Positions 25,348 through 34,503 are shown, counted from the stretch's first letter. The stretch: 64,000 bases of DNA from Ectopseudomonas guguanensis (GCF_900104265.1 NZ_FNJJ01000003.1:350672-414671), one strand, 5' to 3'. Notes: generated by a model not told the origin, from the letters alone. Numbers and translations are program-made.

Positions 25348-26025
25348 TCAGACTTCGTCGGGGCTACGCAGGTTGGTAACGGCGATTCGCTGCTCGCGTC
25401 GCTGCTCCTTCTGCGAAGGCATTTCGGCACGGTAGATGCCTTGATCGCCAACGACCCAGGAGAGCGGGCGGCGCTCCTGGCCGATGGATTCCTGCAGCAG
25501 CATCAGGCCTTGCAGGAACGCCTCCGGACGGGGCGGGCAGCCGGGAATGTAGACGTCCACGGGGAGGAACTTGTCCACGCCCTGAACGACCGAGTAGATG
25601 TCGTACATGCCGCCGGAATTGGCGCATGAACCCATGGAGATGACCCACTTGGGCTCCAGCATCTGCTCGTAGAGACGCTGGATGACCGGCGCCATCTTGA
25701 TGAAGCAGGTGCCGGCGATGACCATGAAGTCGGCCTGGCGCGGTGATGCGCGAATGACTTCCGCACCGAAACGCGCCACGTCGTGCGGCGCGGTGAAGGC
25801 GGTGGTCATTTCCACATAGCAGCAGGACAGGCCGAAGTTGTATGGCCACAAGGAATTCTTGCGCCCCCAGTTGACCGCGCCGTTGAGCACGTCCGAGAGC
25901 TTGCCCATGTAGATGTTCTTGTGAACCTGATCCTCTAGCAGCGGGTCGGAGACGACCTCCCGCTGGCCGATCGGATACGCCTCGTTGGGCGCATTCGGGT
26001 CGACCCGAGTAAGTTTGTATTGCAT
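25348..26025 (-). CDS. nuoB: NADH-quinone oxidoreductase subunit B
   Basis: This 225-aa subunit carries cluster N2, the last electron carrier before quinone. The unusual adjacent cysteines GLSCCYVEM are followed by the other ligands in [15 protein letters not shown] and GCPPRPEA. The ATG at 26025 (MQYKLTRV) has GAGG about 10 bases upstream and gives the family length; a TTG two codons earlier is possible but less likely. It starts 10 bases after nuoA. Confidence 0.95.
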   Translation of the reverse strand: MQYKLTRVDPNAPNEAYPIGQREVVSDPLLEDQVHKNIYMGKLSDVLNGAVNWGRKNSLWPYNFGLSCCYVEMTTAFTAPHDVARFGAEVIRASPRQADFMVIAGTCFIKMAPVIQRLYEQMLEPKWVISMGSCANSGGMYDIYSVVQGVDKFLPVDVYIPGCPPRPEAFLQGLMLLQESIGQERRPLSWVVGDQGIYRAEMPSQKEQRREQRIAVTNLRSPDEV

Positions 26026-26035
26026 CGCCAAAGCC

Positions 26036-26449
26036 TCATTGTTTCAGCTTCGCCTGCCGTTCACGGCGTCCCTGAGGTGCCCAATCGAGCGCCCCGATAC
26101 GCCAAAGATAGACAAGACCTGCCAACAGAATTGCTATGAAAACTGTAGCTTCGATCAGGCCCGCCCAGCCGCTTTCGCGCACCGAGACTGCCCAAGCGAA
26201 GAGATAGAGGGCTTCAACGTCGAAGATCACGAAGAGCATCGCGACCAGATAGAACTTGGCTGACAGGCGCAGACGCGCGCTGCCGGTGGGAAGCATGCCC
26301 GACTCGAAGGGTTCGTTCTTGCTGCGTCCCCAGGCCTTGCTGCCGAGCAGGCTGGAAAGGCCGAGCATGAAGGCGATCAGCCCGCAGACACCCAGCAGGA
26401 AAACAGCGAAGGCCCAGTTCTGGGACATGGTCGATACCGCATCAGGCAT
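26036..26449 (-). CDS. nuoA: NADH-quinone oxidoreductase subunit A
   Basis: This 137-aa membrane subunit near the quinone site is the first gene of the nuo operon. Three helices are seen, with the conserved loop KNEPFESGM between helices 1 and 2 and the acidic helix [18 protein letters not shown] lies 7 bases before the ATG at 26449. A candidate sigma-70 promoter lies about 90 bases upstream. Confidence 0.95.
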   Translation of the reverse strand: MPDAVSTMSQNWAFAVFLLGVCGLIAFMLGLSSLLGSKAWGRSKNEPFESGMLPTGSARLRLSAKFYLVAMLFVIFDVEALYLFAWAVSVRESGWAGLIEATVFIAILLAGLVYLWRIGALDWAPQGRRERQAKLKQ

Positions 26450-27030
26450 GCCGGTACTCCTTGAACTTAAGGAACGGCTTTTAATTTGTTAGTGGTCAGG
26501 CGCCGCCAAGGGCGCTGACGCAAAGTGTGTACACAATACTATGTGCAAGATAACTGTAAGTAAATTTTTCGAAGAAAATTTATTCCTGCAATTGGCTCAA
26601 TTCTGTCGAGCTTCTGATTGACTTGTCGCATCCATGCAATTTGCCAGCGAAGCGCATGGCAGGGCTTCTCGGAACTGTAGCCGTGCAATGCACGGTGGCA
26701 ACTTCCGTACGCCATTCATCCGACCAATTTGCCGCATTTGGCGCAATTATTGGCCTCGGCAAGATGAGCATTTCATTGCCACTTTGGTGTTAAGGCCAAA
26801 GCAGCGGGACCGGGTTGAAATTCCTGCACTGCATAGATCGACATACTCAGTATCACCAAATGTTATCGACTACAGGGTGCCCTTCAGCTGATCTTGTACT
26901 AGCGTGCATGAATTGCAGTACAGCGATACCTCGCTGATCGAGCAGTGCCCACCACCCGCTGGGTCTGCGAAGTTGCCCCTGCCTGGGTATGCCGACCCTC
27001 CGTACGCATAACAACATGAGGGGTTTTGCC
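26450..27030. other. AT-rich divergent intergenic region, nuoA to esterase
   Basis: About 580 bases without a gene, clearly lower in GC than the surroundings, especially 26460-26900. It carries the nuo promoter region near nuoA, a perfect hairpin CCGTGC-AAT-GCACGG at 26681-26695, and no ORF with coding character. Nothing else is recognised. Confidence 0.6.
26536..26564 (-). promoter_or_regulatory. Candidate sigma-70 promoter of the nuo operon
   Basis: On the minus strand TTTACT (-35, 26559-26564) and TAGTAT (-10, 26536-26541) are spaced by 17 bases, each matching 4 of 6 consensus positions. An A/T-rich UP-like tract lies just upstream (26565-26585). A perfect palindrome TGTGTACACA (26526-26535) covers the expected start site. 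The predicted leader is about 80 bases. Confidence 0.5.
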
Positions 27031-28429
27031 ATGCCTGTCGTCCGCGCTCTGCCGCCTGCCCTGCCTGCCATCTTCCTGCTCGCCCTGAGTGCTCCCGCCA
27101 ATGCCGAACTGGGCGATTACAGCTTCTGGCAGAGCCTGAGCAATCTGGTCTCGCCGCCCAGGGCGGATAACCCGGTGACGCCTGCGCAGCGCGTCGGGCC
27201 GTACCCGCTGCTGGCCAACCCGGCGGGATTCAACAGCGGCTTCGATCCCGGCAACTACTACGGCTGGCAAACCATCCGGATGGCGCCGCAGACCGGCGCG
27301 GTATGCGGCAATGGCTCGCCTTACAAATTCTTCATCAATCGCGTGCCGAACACGCGCAACACCATCGTGTACCTGGAGGGTGGCGGTGCCTGCTGGGACT
27401 ACGCCAGCTGCAGCGGGCAGAGCGGCATTCGCGGCGCGCGCAACCCCAATGGCATCGCCGACGACTACATGTCGCTGCTCAACCCCGGCGCCAGTCTGGT
27501 GAGCCCCTTCGTCGTGCGCCTGCACCCCTGGACCAGAGTGAAGACGCAGAACTGGAACATGGTCTACGTGCCCTACTGCACGGGTGACATCTACTCCGGC
27601 GACAAGGTGGCGGTGTATGAGGACCCGCAAGGCCAGCAACCGCCGCTGGTGTGGCATCACAACGGCTTGCGCAACATGCGCGCGGTGGTAGGTTGGCTGA
27701 AGGACAACCTGCCGCGACCGACCCAGATGCTCGCTACCGGATGCAGTGCAGGCGGTGCAGGGAGTCTGACCAATTACGCCAACCTGCGTCAGGACATCGC
27801 TCCGGACCGGGGTTACCTGATCAATGACTCTGGGCCGGTCTACACCGCGCTGGCCGGCGACAACCAGGCGTACCCTTCCTATCCGTTGCAGACCCTCATT
27901 CGTCAGGCCTGGGGCCTGGACGCCGCGCACGGGCCGTTGCAGTACCTGCAGGCCCGCTTGCCCGGTTTCAACCGCAACGACCTGGGCAGCCTGTATCCGG
28001 CACTCTCGAGTAACCTGCCGGGCGATCGCATGGGGCACACGCACTTCTGGCAAGACCTGAACTATTCCTCCTATTCGTACGAACGCTTCTACCCGGAGAT
28101 CGTCAATGCACCGAATCAGGCTGCCCGGGAGGCGCTGATCAAGCAGCGCTGGGCCACGGACACCACGCGCCTGCGCAGCCAGCTGGCCAGCCTGGGCAAT
28201 GTCGGGGGGTATTTCCCGCAGTTTCGCAACGTCAACGAAAGCCCACTGCACCAGCATCATCGAGTTCGCCAACTCGGATATTCAGGAGCGCAACCTGCAA
28301 CTGGATCATTTCGTGAGCAGTGTTCTCGATGGCAGCGGGCAAGTACTCGAAGCCTCGGAAAGCAGTGACGTGGCCGATCGCAACAAGCCGTTCAACTTGC
28401 TGTATTACCTGCTCGATCAGCTGCTGTGA
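27031..28429 (+). pseudogene. Secreted pectinacetylesterase-like hydrolase, frameshifted
   Basis: The product resembles the pectinacetylesterase/Notum family of alpha/beta hydrolases. The ATG at 27031 follows a TGAGGGG ribosome-binding site and encodes a Sec signal peptide ending SAPANA. YLEGGGACWDY is the oxyanion-hole region and GCSAGG (Ser at about 239) the nucleophile elbow. At 28242-28244 a CCC run shifts the frame: unshifted translation gives NESPLHQHH and ends at 28368, whereas dropping one C gives NESHCTSIIEFANSD and a natural C-terminus (PFNLLYYLLDQLL) ending at 28429. ESHC probably holds the catalytic His, so the gene as read is inactive unless the shift is a sequencing error. The substrate is unknown. 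Confidence 0.75.
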
Positions 28430-28465
28430 GTGCAGGCGCTGCAGCGGCCGGTTTCGCTGCAGCGC

Positions 28466-29122
28466 TCAGCTGTCCGGGGCCTGCCGATAGCTGCGCTCGC
28501 GTGCTTCCTGCAGGCGTTGCCGCAGGTACTGGTCGCGCGTGAGTCCGTCGGGGATGTTCTGCAGGGCGAGAACTTCGTCGACGATGCGTCTTTCCTCTGC
28601 CTTGTAGCGTTCGAAGTCGGCATCGGATCGTTGCGCCAGCCTGGCTTCGCGTTCGGCGCTGATGGCCCGGTAGCGCTCGACTAGCGCTTCGGCGCGTCTC
28701 TTTTGTTCGCTCTCGTCTTGGCTGACAGCCCGGATCAGGGCTATCTGCAGCAGCAGGGCTTCGCTCAGTGCCACCTCGCCTCGGCGCTCCAGTGCATCGA
28801 TGCCTTCGCTGAGCTCGCGCGCCTCGGTCTCGCGACTGCCGCTGTCGAGTTCTGCGGCGTGCTCGATGAAGCCTCGGTAGCGTCGATGGAAATCCAGGCG
28901 TCGTTGCTGTTGCTCGACTTCGGGTCTGGCCAGCAGTTGCAGCCGTTCGGGGTTGAGCTCGGTTGAGATAGGCGGGGCGTCGGCTGGCGCTGCTACAGGC
29001 GCCGGTCTCGGTTCGGGCCTGGGTACGACGGGCTCGTCACTGGGGGGGCGCTGCCAGTACCAGGCGAGCGTCACGCTGCCGATCAGAATGCAGCTGCCGA
29101 GCAGCAGGGTGGAGCGGGGCAT
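28466..29122 (-). CDS. Membrane-anchored helical periplasmic protein, unknown function
   Basis: This 218-aa protein has an N-terminal membrane anchor (LLLGSCILIGSVTLAWYW), a Pro/Ala-rich linker (about residues 26-52), and then a charged, almost entirely helical region rich in Arg, Glu and Gln. AAGGA lies 7 bases before the ATG. Anchor, Pro/Ala linker and Arg/Glu-rich helices ending in repeated ERxxxE patterns recall lipase-specific foldases and PlcR-type phospholipase accessory proteins, but it is much shorter and lacks the RxxFDY foldase motif. It is convergent with the broken esterase gene and downstream of phoX. I do not recognise the family; the gene itself is credible. Confidence 0.7.
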   Translation of the reverse strand: MPRSTLLLGSCILIGSVTLAWYWQRPPSDEPVVPRPEPRPAPVAAPADAPPISTELNPERLQLLARPEVEQQQRRLDFHRRYRGFIEHAAELDSGSRETEARELSEGIDALERRGEVALSEALLLQIALIRAVSQDESEQKRRAEALVERYRAISAEREARLAQRSDADFERYKAEERRIVDEVLALQNIPDGLTRDQYLRQRLQEARERSYRQAPDS

Positions 29123-29243
29123 GGGCAGTCCTTGCGCGAGTCGATTGCTTCCAGCTTAGAAGCTGCGCCCGTGCCCTGCCTGTCCATGCATCGAATAGGT
29201 GCCTGCACCCTCTCGTCAGGACGAGAAGGTGCAGGCGTGTGGA

Positions 29244-31259
29244 TCAGAACAGCGGTTTGCCGTCCTCGCGGGTGACGATCACGGTAGCCGAACGCGGGCG
29301 GCGGCCGGGGCCGTCCGGCCAGGTGCTGCGAAAATCGGTCGGGGTCGAGCCTTCTCCCGGGTGCTGGATGTTGACGAACAGCGTGCGGAAGTCCGGCGTG
29401 GCGGTAATGCCGGTGACCTCGCAGCCCACGGGGCCAACCAGGAAGCGCTTGACCTCGCCGGTGCTCGGTTCGGCCACCAGCATCTGGTTGTTGCCGAACG
29501 GGCCGCTGGCCAGTTGGCTGCCGCTCATGTCGGTCTGGATCCACAGACGGCCTTCATCGTCGAACCACAGGCCATCCGGGCTGGCCAGACGGTTGTCGGC
29601 GGTCAGGGGTTTGCCGTTGGGGTCGAGGCTGTCGCTTTCCGGGCCGGCCAGCAGGAACAGGCTCCAGACGAACTCGCGGCCGGCATAGTCGCGGCTCTGC
29701 TCGCGCCAGCGGATGATGTGACCGTAGGCATTGGCCGGGCGCGGGTTGGCCGCGTCGGCGACGGTGCGCGAGCTGTTGTTGGTGAGGGTGAAGTAGACGT
29801 CGCCGTTGTTCGGGTTCACCGCGCCCCATTCCGGGCGATCCATCTTGGTGGCGCCAACGATGTCGGCAGCCAGGCGGGTGTTGATCAGCACCTCGCCCTG
29901 GTCGGCGAAGCTCACCCCGGCAGCCTTGCAGGCGGCCTGGAAGGCCTTGTCCTTGATGTCCAGGGCCAGCCACTCGCCCTTGCCGTCGGCCCTGAAGCGC
30001 GCCACGTAGAGGGTGCCTTCGTCGAGCAGGCTGCCATTGCTGCGGCCCGGTACGTACTTGCCGCGGCTGACGAACTTGTAGATGTACTCGTTCTGCGAGT
30101 CGTCGCCGGAATAGCAGACCACCGGACGGCCGGCCTTGACCGGGGCGAACACCAGGCCCTCGTGGGCGAAGCGACCCAGTGCGGTGCGCTTGACCGGGGT
30201 GGATTCCGGCGCGAAGGGATCGATCTCGACGATCCAGCCGAAGTGGTTCGGCTCGTTGCGGTAGTCGCCGGTGGCGTCGGCGGCCAGGCGGGTGGCGTTG
30301 AAGCGCTGGAATTCGTCGCCGGCCGGGTGATCCCAGCCGTAGCGGCTGGCGCTGCCGACGCCGTAGCGGGTCATTTCACGCGGGCGTTCGGCATCGCCAC
30401 TGGCGAAGTAGCCGGCCCAGTTTTCCTCGCAGGTGAGGTAGGTGCCCCAGGGCGTGAAGCCATTGGCGCAGTTGTTCAGGGTGCCGCGGGTGGCGGTGCC
30501 GTCGGGGCTGTAGCGAGTGCGCAGCAGGGCGTGGCCGCGTGCCGGGCCGCTGATCTGCATCGGCGTGGCGCCGGTGATGCGGCGATTGCGCGCGCTGGGC
30601 AGCACTTCCCACTGGCCACGTACGCGGCGTACTTCCACCACGGAAACGCCGTGGGCATTGATTTCCTTGCGCACTTCATCGACGTTGCTGCGCCTGCCGT
30701 TTACCAGCGTGGGGCCGTTGGGGTGCAGCAGCGGCGCGTCGATGTACTCGTGGTTGAGTACCAGCAGGCCGTGGTCGCTCTTGTTGCCGCCACCGCGCTG
30801 GCCGTCGATGGGGAAGAAGTGCATGCCGTCATGGTGCATGCCGATCTGGTCGGCCTGGTCGGCGGCGCTGTTGCCGGCGTTCTCCAGGAAGGCCGGGAAG
30901 CTGCCGCGAATCGGCGTGCCCCAGGGGATGAAGGTGGTGGCCTTGTAGCCGGCCGGTACGGTGATGGTATCGGCGCGGGTCACCGCCACCGGGTTGAACG
31001 GCAGACGTTTGCTGCGCTTCTTCAGGCGTTCGAGCAGATCCTTGAGCTGATCCTTGAGCGGGTTGCCGGCGGCTTCGGCGGTGCCGGGCATGGCTACGCC
31101 GAGAAAACCCATGACACCCAGTGCAGCGCCACCGGCGACCACCTGGCGACGGCTCAGGCCGGCCTCGATCAGGTCGTTGATATGGGGGTTGCTGGAGGTG
31201 TTGCTGAGCGGCTCATCGCCATTGCCGAATAGCACGTCTTGCTCGTGTTCATTGCGCAT
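29244..31259 (-). CDS. phoX: PhoX-family Tat-exported alkaline phosphatase
   Basis: This 671-aa DUF839/PhoX protein is a calcium- and iron-dependent phosphomonoesterase that acts in the periplasm or outside the cell. A twin-arginine signal SRRQVVAGGAALGVMGFLG (Arg37-Arg38) ends near AEA at about residue 63, preceded by the long acidic n-region seen in PhoX. Repeated beta-propeller segments follow (HDGMHFFP, LLVLNHEYID, GYFASGDAERPREMTRYGVG). AGGAG lies 6 bases before the ATG at 31259. A Pho box about 50-70 bases upstream suggests PhoB induction under phosphate starvation. Related PhoX-like proteins of unclear substrate exist, so the exact activity is inferred. Confidence 0.88.
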   Translation of the reverse strand: MRNEHEQDVLFGNGDEPLSNTSSNPHINDLIEAGLSRRQVVAGGAALGVMGFLGVAMPGTAEAAGNPLKDQLKDLLERLKKRSKRLPFNPVAVTRADTITVPAGYKATTFIPWGTPIRGSFPAFLENAGNSAADQADQIGMHHDGMHFFPIDGQRGGGNKSDHGLLVLNHEYIDAPLLHPNGPTLVNGRRSNVDEVRKEINAHGVSVVEVRRVRGQWEVLPSARNRRITGATPMQISGPARGHALLRTRYSPDGTATRGTLNNCANGFTPWGTYLTCEENWAGYFASGDAERPREMTRYGVGSASRYGWDHPAGDEFQRFNATRLAADATGDYRNEPNHFGWIVEIDPFAPESTPVKRTALGRFAHEGLVFAPVKAGRPVVCYSGDDSQNEYIYKFVSRGKYVPGRSNGSLLDEGTLYVARFRADGKGEWLALDIKDKAFQAACKAAGVSFADQGEVLINTRLAADIVGATKMDRPEWGAVNPNNGDVYFTLTNNSSRTVADAANPRPANAYGHIIRWREQSRDYAGREFVWSLFLLAGPESDSLDPNGKPLTADNRLASPDGLWFDDEGRLWIQTDMSGSQLASGPFGNNQMLVAEPSTGEVKRFLVGPVGCEVTGITATPDFRTLFVNIQHPGEGSTPTDFRSTWPDGPGRRPRSATVIVTREDGKPLF

Positions 31260-31311
31260 GGGGGGCTCCTGGTTAGGCTGATCGACGGAGCCATGACGCT
31301 AACCAAGGAAA

Positions 31312-31329
31312 ACGACGGAATAATGACAT
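31312..31329 (-). promoter_or_regulatory. Pho box upstream of phoX
   Basis: The minus strand reads ATGTCAT-TATT-CCGTCGT: two 7-base direct repeats matching CTGTCAT at 6/7 and 5/7, separated by the standard 4 bases. It lies 53-70 bases before the phoX ATG. A weak -10 (TAGCGT) follows 10 bases after the second repeat, the usual PhoB promoter geometry. Confidence 0.65.
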
Positions 31330-31411
31330 CGTCTGTGCGCTGTTGCACAAAACTGCAAGGTTGGACTTTGCGTTGCTTGTGCTGTGCGCTTTGAAACCGC
31401 TGCAAACAGCT

Positions 31412-31432
31412 GGTGCGCATGGCGCACCCTAC
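31412..31432. repeat. Single arm of a GTAGGGTGCGC-type repeat
   Basis: GGTGCGCATGGCGCACCCTA plus C matches one arm of the inverted repeats at 41114 and 58281. No partner arm is found nearby, so this is a solo copy between aceA and phoX. Confidence 0.6.
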
Positions 31433-31455
31433 AAGAGCTGTGCCGAAGATGGGGA

Positions 31456-31483
31456 TGAAAAAAAGCCCCGGCAGAGCCGGGGC
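31456..31483 (-). terminator. Terminator of aceA
   Basis: GCCCCGGC-AGA-GCCGGGGC forms a perfect 8-bp stem (31465-31483) followed on the minus strand by a run of seven Ts. Confidence 0.9.
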
Positions 31484-31536
31484 GGATTAGGCAAATTGCT
31501 GCTGCGGATGCGTGGTCCGCAGCAGGGGAACCGTTC

Positions 31537-33132
31537 TTAGTGGAACTGGTTCATGGTGTTGTCTTTGCCGCTTGCCTTCAGAGCAGCTTCGCCAGCGAAG
31601 TACTCCTTGTGGTTGTCGCCGATGTCGGAGCCAGCCATGTTCTGGTGCTTGACGCAGGCGATGCCCTGACGGATTTCCTGACGCTGCACGCCCTTCACGT
31701 AGGCCAGCATGCCCTGGTCGGCGAAGTAGCCCTTGGCCAGGTTGTCGGTGGACAGGGCCGCGGTGTGGTAGGTCGGCAGGGTGATCAGGTGGTGGAAGAT
31801 GCCGGCGTGGGCCGAACCGTCGCGCTGGAAGGTGCGGATCTTCTCGTCGGCCAGCTTGGCCAGTTCGGTCTCGTCGTACTCCACGCTCATCAGCTTGGCG
31901 CGATCGTAGGCGGACACGTCCTTGCCTTCGGCAACCATGGCGTCGAACACCTGCTGACGGAAGTTCAGGGTCCAGTTGAAGGACGGGCTGTTGTTGTAGA
32001 CCAGCTTGGCGTTCGGGATGACTTCGCGGATGCGGTCAACCATGCCCTTGATCTGGCCAACGTGCGGCTTCTCGGTCTCGATCCACAGCAGGTCGGCGCC
32101 GTTCTGCAGGCTGGTGATGCAGTCCAGTACGCAGCGGTCTTCACCGGTGCCAGCGCGGAACTGGAACAGGTTGGACGGCAGGCGCTTCGGACGCAGCAGT
32201 TTGCCTTCGCGCTTGATCACGACGTCGCCGTTGCCCAGCTCGGCTTCGGAGATTTCTTCGCAATCGAGGAAGCTGTTGTACAGGTCGCCCAGGTCGCCCG
32301 GCTTGTTGGTGACGGCGATCTGCTTGGTCAGGCCGGCGCCCAGGGAGTCGGTACGTGCGACGATCACGCCGTTGTCGATGCCCAGCTCGAGGAAGGCGTA
32401 GCGAACGGCAGCGATCTTGGCGAGGAAGTCGGCGTGCGGAACGGTCACTTTACCGTCCTGGTGGCCGCACTGCTTCTCGTCGGAAACCTGGTTCTCGATC
32501 TGGATGCAGCAGGCACCGGCTTCGATCATGCGCTTGGCCAGCAGGTAGGTGGCTTCCGGGTTACCGAAGCCGGCGTCGATGTCGGCGATGATCGGGACGA
32601 TGTGGGTCTCGAAATTGTCGATCTGGTTCTGGATCTCGGCAGCCTTGGCCTGGTCGCCGGCTTCGCGAGCAGCGTCCAGTGCGGTGAACAGCAGGTCCAG
32701 CTCGCGGCTGTCGGCCTGACGCAGGAAGGTGTACAGCTCTTCGATCAGGTCGGAGACGGCGGTCTTCTCGTGCATGGACTGGTCCGGCAGCGGGCCGAAG
32801 TCGGAGCGCAGGGCGGCAACCATCCAGCCGGACAGGTACAGGTACTTCTTGTTGGTGGTCTTCAGGTGCTTCTTGATCGAGATCAGCTTCTGCTGACCGA
32901 TGAAGCCGTGCCAGCAGCCCAGGGACTGGGTGTAGAGGGAGGAGTCTGCGTCGTACTCTTCCATGTCCTTGCGCATGATGTCAGCGGTGTACTGAGCGAT
33001 TTCCAGACCGGTCTTGAAGCGGTTCTGAGCGCGCATACGGGCGACGGACTCGGGGTTGATAGCGCTCCAGCTGCTGCCGAACTTCTCTTTCAGAGCGGCT
33101 ACAGCCTTGATGTCGTTTTGATATGCGGACAT
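31537..33132 (-). CDS. aceA: Isocitrate lyase
   Basis: This 531-aa enzyme splits isocitrate into succinate and glyoxylate, the first step of the glyoxylate shunt used on acetate and fatty acids. The catalytic loop is KQCGH (220-224, Cys222), the form used by the long Pseudomonas subgroup instead of KKCGH. The strands around FGNPEAT and WIETEKPHV also fit. The ATG at 33132 has GAAGGA 7 bases upstream; a TTG two codons earlier is less likely. The gene is monocistronic, has a strong terminator, and sits behind a long leader with a candidate promoter and operator. It competes with Idh and Icd, both encoded about 10 kb away. Confidence 0.96.
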   Translation of the reverse strand: MSAYQNDIKAVAALKEKFGSSWSAINPESVARMRAQNRFKTGLEIAQYTADIMRKDMEEYDADSSLYTQSLGCWHGFIGQQKLISIKKHLKTTNKKYLYLSGWMVAALRSDFGPLPDQSMHEKTAVSDLIEELYTFLRQADSRELDLLFTALDAAREAGDQAKAAEIQNQIDNFETHIVPIIADIDAGFGNPEATYLLAKRMIEAGACCIQIENQVSDEKQCGHQDGKVTVPHADFLAKIAAVRYAFLELGIDNGVIVARTDSLGAGLTKQIAVTNKPGDLGDLYNSFLDCEEISEAELGNGDVVIKREGKLLRPKRLPSNLFQFRAGTGEDRCVLDCITSLQNGADLLWIETEKPHVGQIKGMVDRIREVIPNAKLVYNNSPSFNWTLNFRQQVFDAMVAEGKDVSAYDRAKLMSVEYDETELAKLADEKIRTFQRDGSAHAGIFHHLITLPTYHTAALSTDNLAKGYFADQGMLAYVKGVQRQEIRQGIACVKHQNMAGSDIGDNHKEYFAGEAALKASGKDNTMNQFH

Positions 33133-33506
33133 GGTCAATCCTTCAAAAAATGTGTTGGTTGAGCACCGACTACCCTCGCAATGCGTGCACGGATGCAGCG
33201 GCTGCGGGAGGCTTCCACTTTGACGGCGAGAAGACGGCTGGGGCGAGGATTGACCGCGAGGAGGGGGGATGTGGCGAACAGCTCGATAAGGTCGCTTGGG
33301 CCGGTCGGCTCGTGGAAACCTTGGGCACCTGCTGCATCTTTCGATCTGTCTGACGCTAAACGCTTCCCCGTCCCTCAGGACAACTTCGTTCCAGTCGCAA
33401 CCTCGTCGTACGGCCTTGTGGGCTGTTGGGACACGGACCGTTACGAAGTACTTCGTGAACGATCTGGAGATCCTTTTCAGGACCCCTGGCTAGCGGGAGC
33501 GAGGCC

Positions 33507-33535
33507 ATCATGCCTCTCGAGAAATGCTTCGTCAA
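33507..33535 (-). promoter_or_regulatory. Candidate sigma-70 promoter of aceA
   Basis: On the minus strand TTGACG (-35, 5/6) and CATGAT (-10, 4/6) are spaced by exactly 17 bases. The start site would be near 33500, giving a leader of roughly 370 bases. Confidence 0.5.
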
Positions 33536-33541
33536 ACGTTT

Positions 33542-33567
33542 TGTAGTGGTTTTTTCAGACTACTACA
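33542..33567. promoter_or_regulatory. Inverted-repeat operator upstream of aceA
   Basis: TGTAGT and ACTACA face each other across 14 bases, ending 7 bases upstream of the candidate aceA -35. The half-sites resemble those of RpiR-family sugar-acid regulators. RccR of that family is known to control aceA in pseudomonads, but I cannot confirm its exact consensus from memory. Confidence 0.5.
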
Positions 33568-33693
33568 TATTCAGGAGACGACTGGCTGGTCACGCATGGC
33601 AGCCCATGAGGCGGGCGTTTCAGCGGTTTTGCGGGTTGCGCGTGTTGTCCATCGTTCTTGTGAGGAAAATGCATTCGACTTTGGTCGGTGGCG

Positions 33694-34503
33694 TCAGTCG
33701 AGCGCCTCGACCTTGATCCGCAGCGACATGTCTTCACGGCCCTGAGTGGTGTGTCTGCGCAGCACGTCGCGGCCGCTGGAGCTGGTGTCCTCGCTGACTC
33801 CGCCAAGGGTGATCCATTCGCCGAGTCGGCCGCTGACGCGGGTGTCGGTGCTCTGCACGTCGATCACATCTGGGCGGTTGCTGTTGACGCGATCACGCTG
33901 ACTGCTGATGGCCACATGCACCAGTTCGCCGGAGAGGCTGGCCGTTACGTAGAAACCACGGGTGACGTCGCGGTACTGGGTGTCCTGATAGATCCGCCCG
34001 TAGGGGCCGGTGCTGGTGGTGGTCAGCGGTACGCTCTGGCCGACCTGGATCAGCGCCGGATAACCTTCGGTGGCCTGTACCTGCTGGGTCCCGCCGCCAC
34101 GACTGTCAGTGCTGCGGCGGATGATGCGCACCTGGTCGCGCCCGTTGACTTCGCCTCGGCCGACCTGCACCTCGGCATTGCCGGCGCTGAGCGTGCCGTC
34201 GACCCGATAGCTGCGGTCGTTCTGGTAGCTGCTGTCGGCGCTTTCGACCGTGATCAGCAGGCGGCGAGGGCGGGTGTCGAGCTGCTGCAGGAGCACGCGA
34301 ATCTCGCCGATCTTGGCGGGTGAGGCATTGACGATCAGCTGGTTGCCGTAGGCGCTGACCTTGCCCTCGTTGCCGAGCATCGACTGCACCACGCCAAGTA
34401 CATCGTCGGCGGTGCGGTAGTTCAGCGGAATCACCTCGGTAGCCGCGTGCAGCGGCAGGCACAGGCCAAGAAGCAGGGCGGCGAACAGCGTGCGCAGGGT
34501 CAT
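33694..34503 (-). CDS. Secretin N-domain-like periplasmic protein
   Basis: This 269-aa protein has a Sec signal peptide (TLRTLFAALLLGLCLPLHA) followed by a secretin/TonB short N-domain pattern (VIPLNYRTADDVLGVVQSML ... IVNASPAKIGEIRVLLQQLD), the repeat that contacts inner-membrane partners in type II, III and IV pilus secretins. The following part (residues about 110-260) resembles the lead-in to a secretin core but ends where the membrane-spanning gate should be, so it cannot form a channel. The ATG overlaps the preceding gene by 4 bases (ATGA). No secretion system lies nearby; its role is unknown. Confidence 0.75.
   Translation of the reverse strand: MTLRTLFAALLLGLCLPLHAATEVIPLNYRTADDVLGVVQSMLGNEGKVSAYGNQLIVNASPAKIGEIRVLLQQLDTRPRRLLITVESADSSYQNDRSYRVDGTLSAGNAEVQVGRGEVNGRDQVRIIRRSTDSRGGGTQQVQATEGYPALIQVGQSVPLTTTSTGPYGRIYQDTQYRDVTRGFYVTASLSGELVHVAISSQRDRVNSNRPDVIDVQSTDTRVSGRLGEWITLGGVSEDTSSSGRDVLRRHTTQGREDMSLRIKVEALD

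Larger units (their letters stand above)
33133..33693. other. Long aceA upstream region
   Basis: About 560 bases without a protein gene. They contain the candidate aceA promoter (33507-33535), an inverted repeat operator (33542-33567) and a leader of about 370 bases before the aceA ATG. Codon use in the short open frames here is not gene-like. No terminator was found for the gene ending at 33694. Confidence 0.55.

Noticed and set aside
33133..33500. A small protein or known riboswitch in the aceA leader
   Set aside because: Open frames are short with no ribosome-binding site or family resemblance; no recognisable aptamer.
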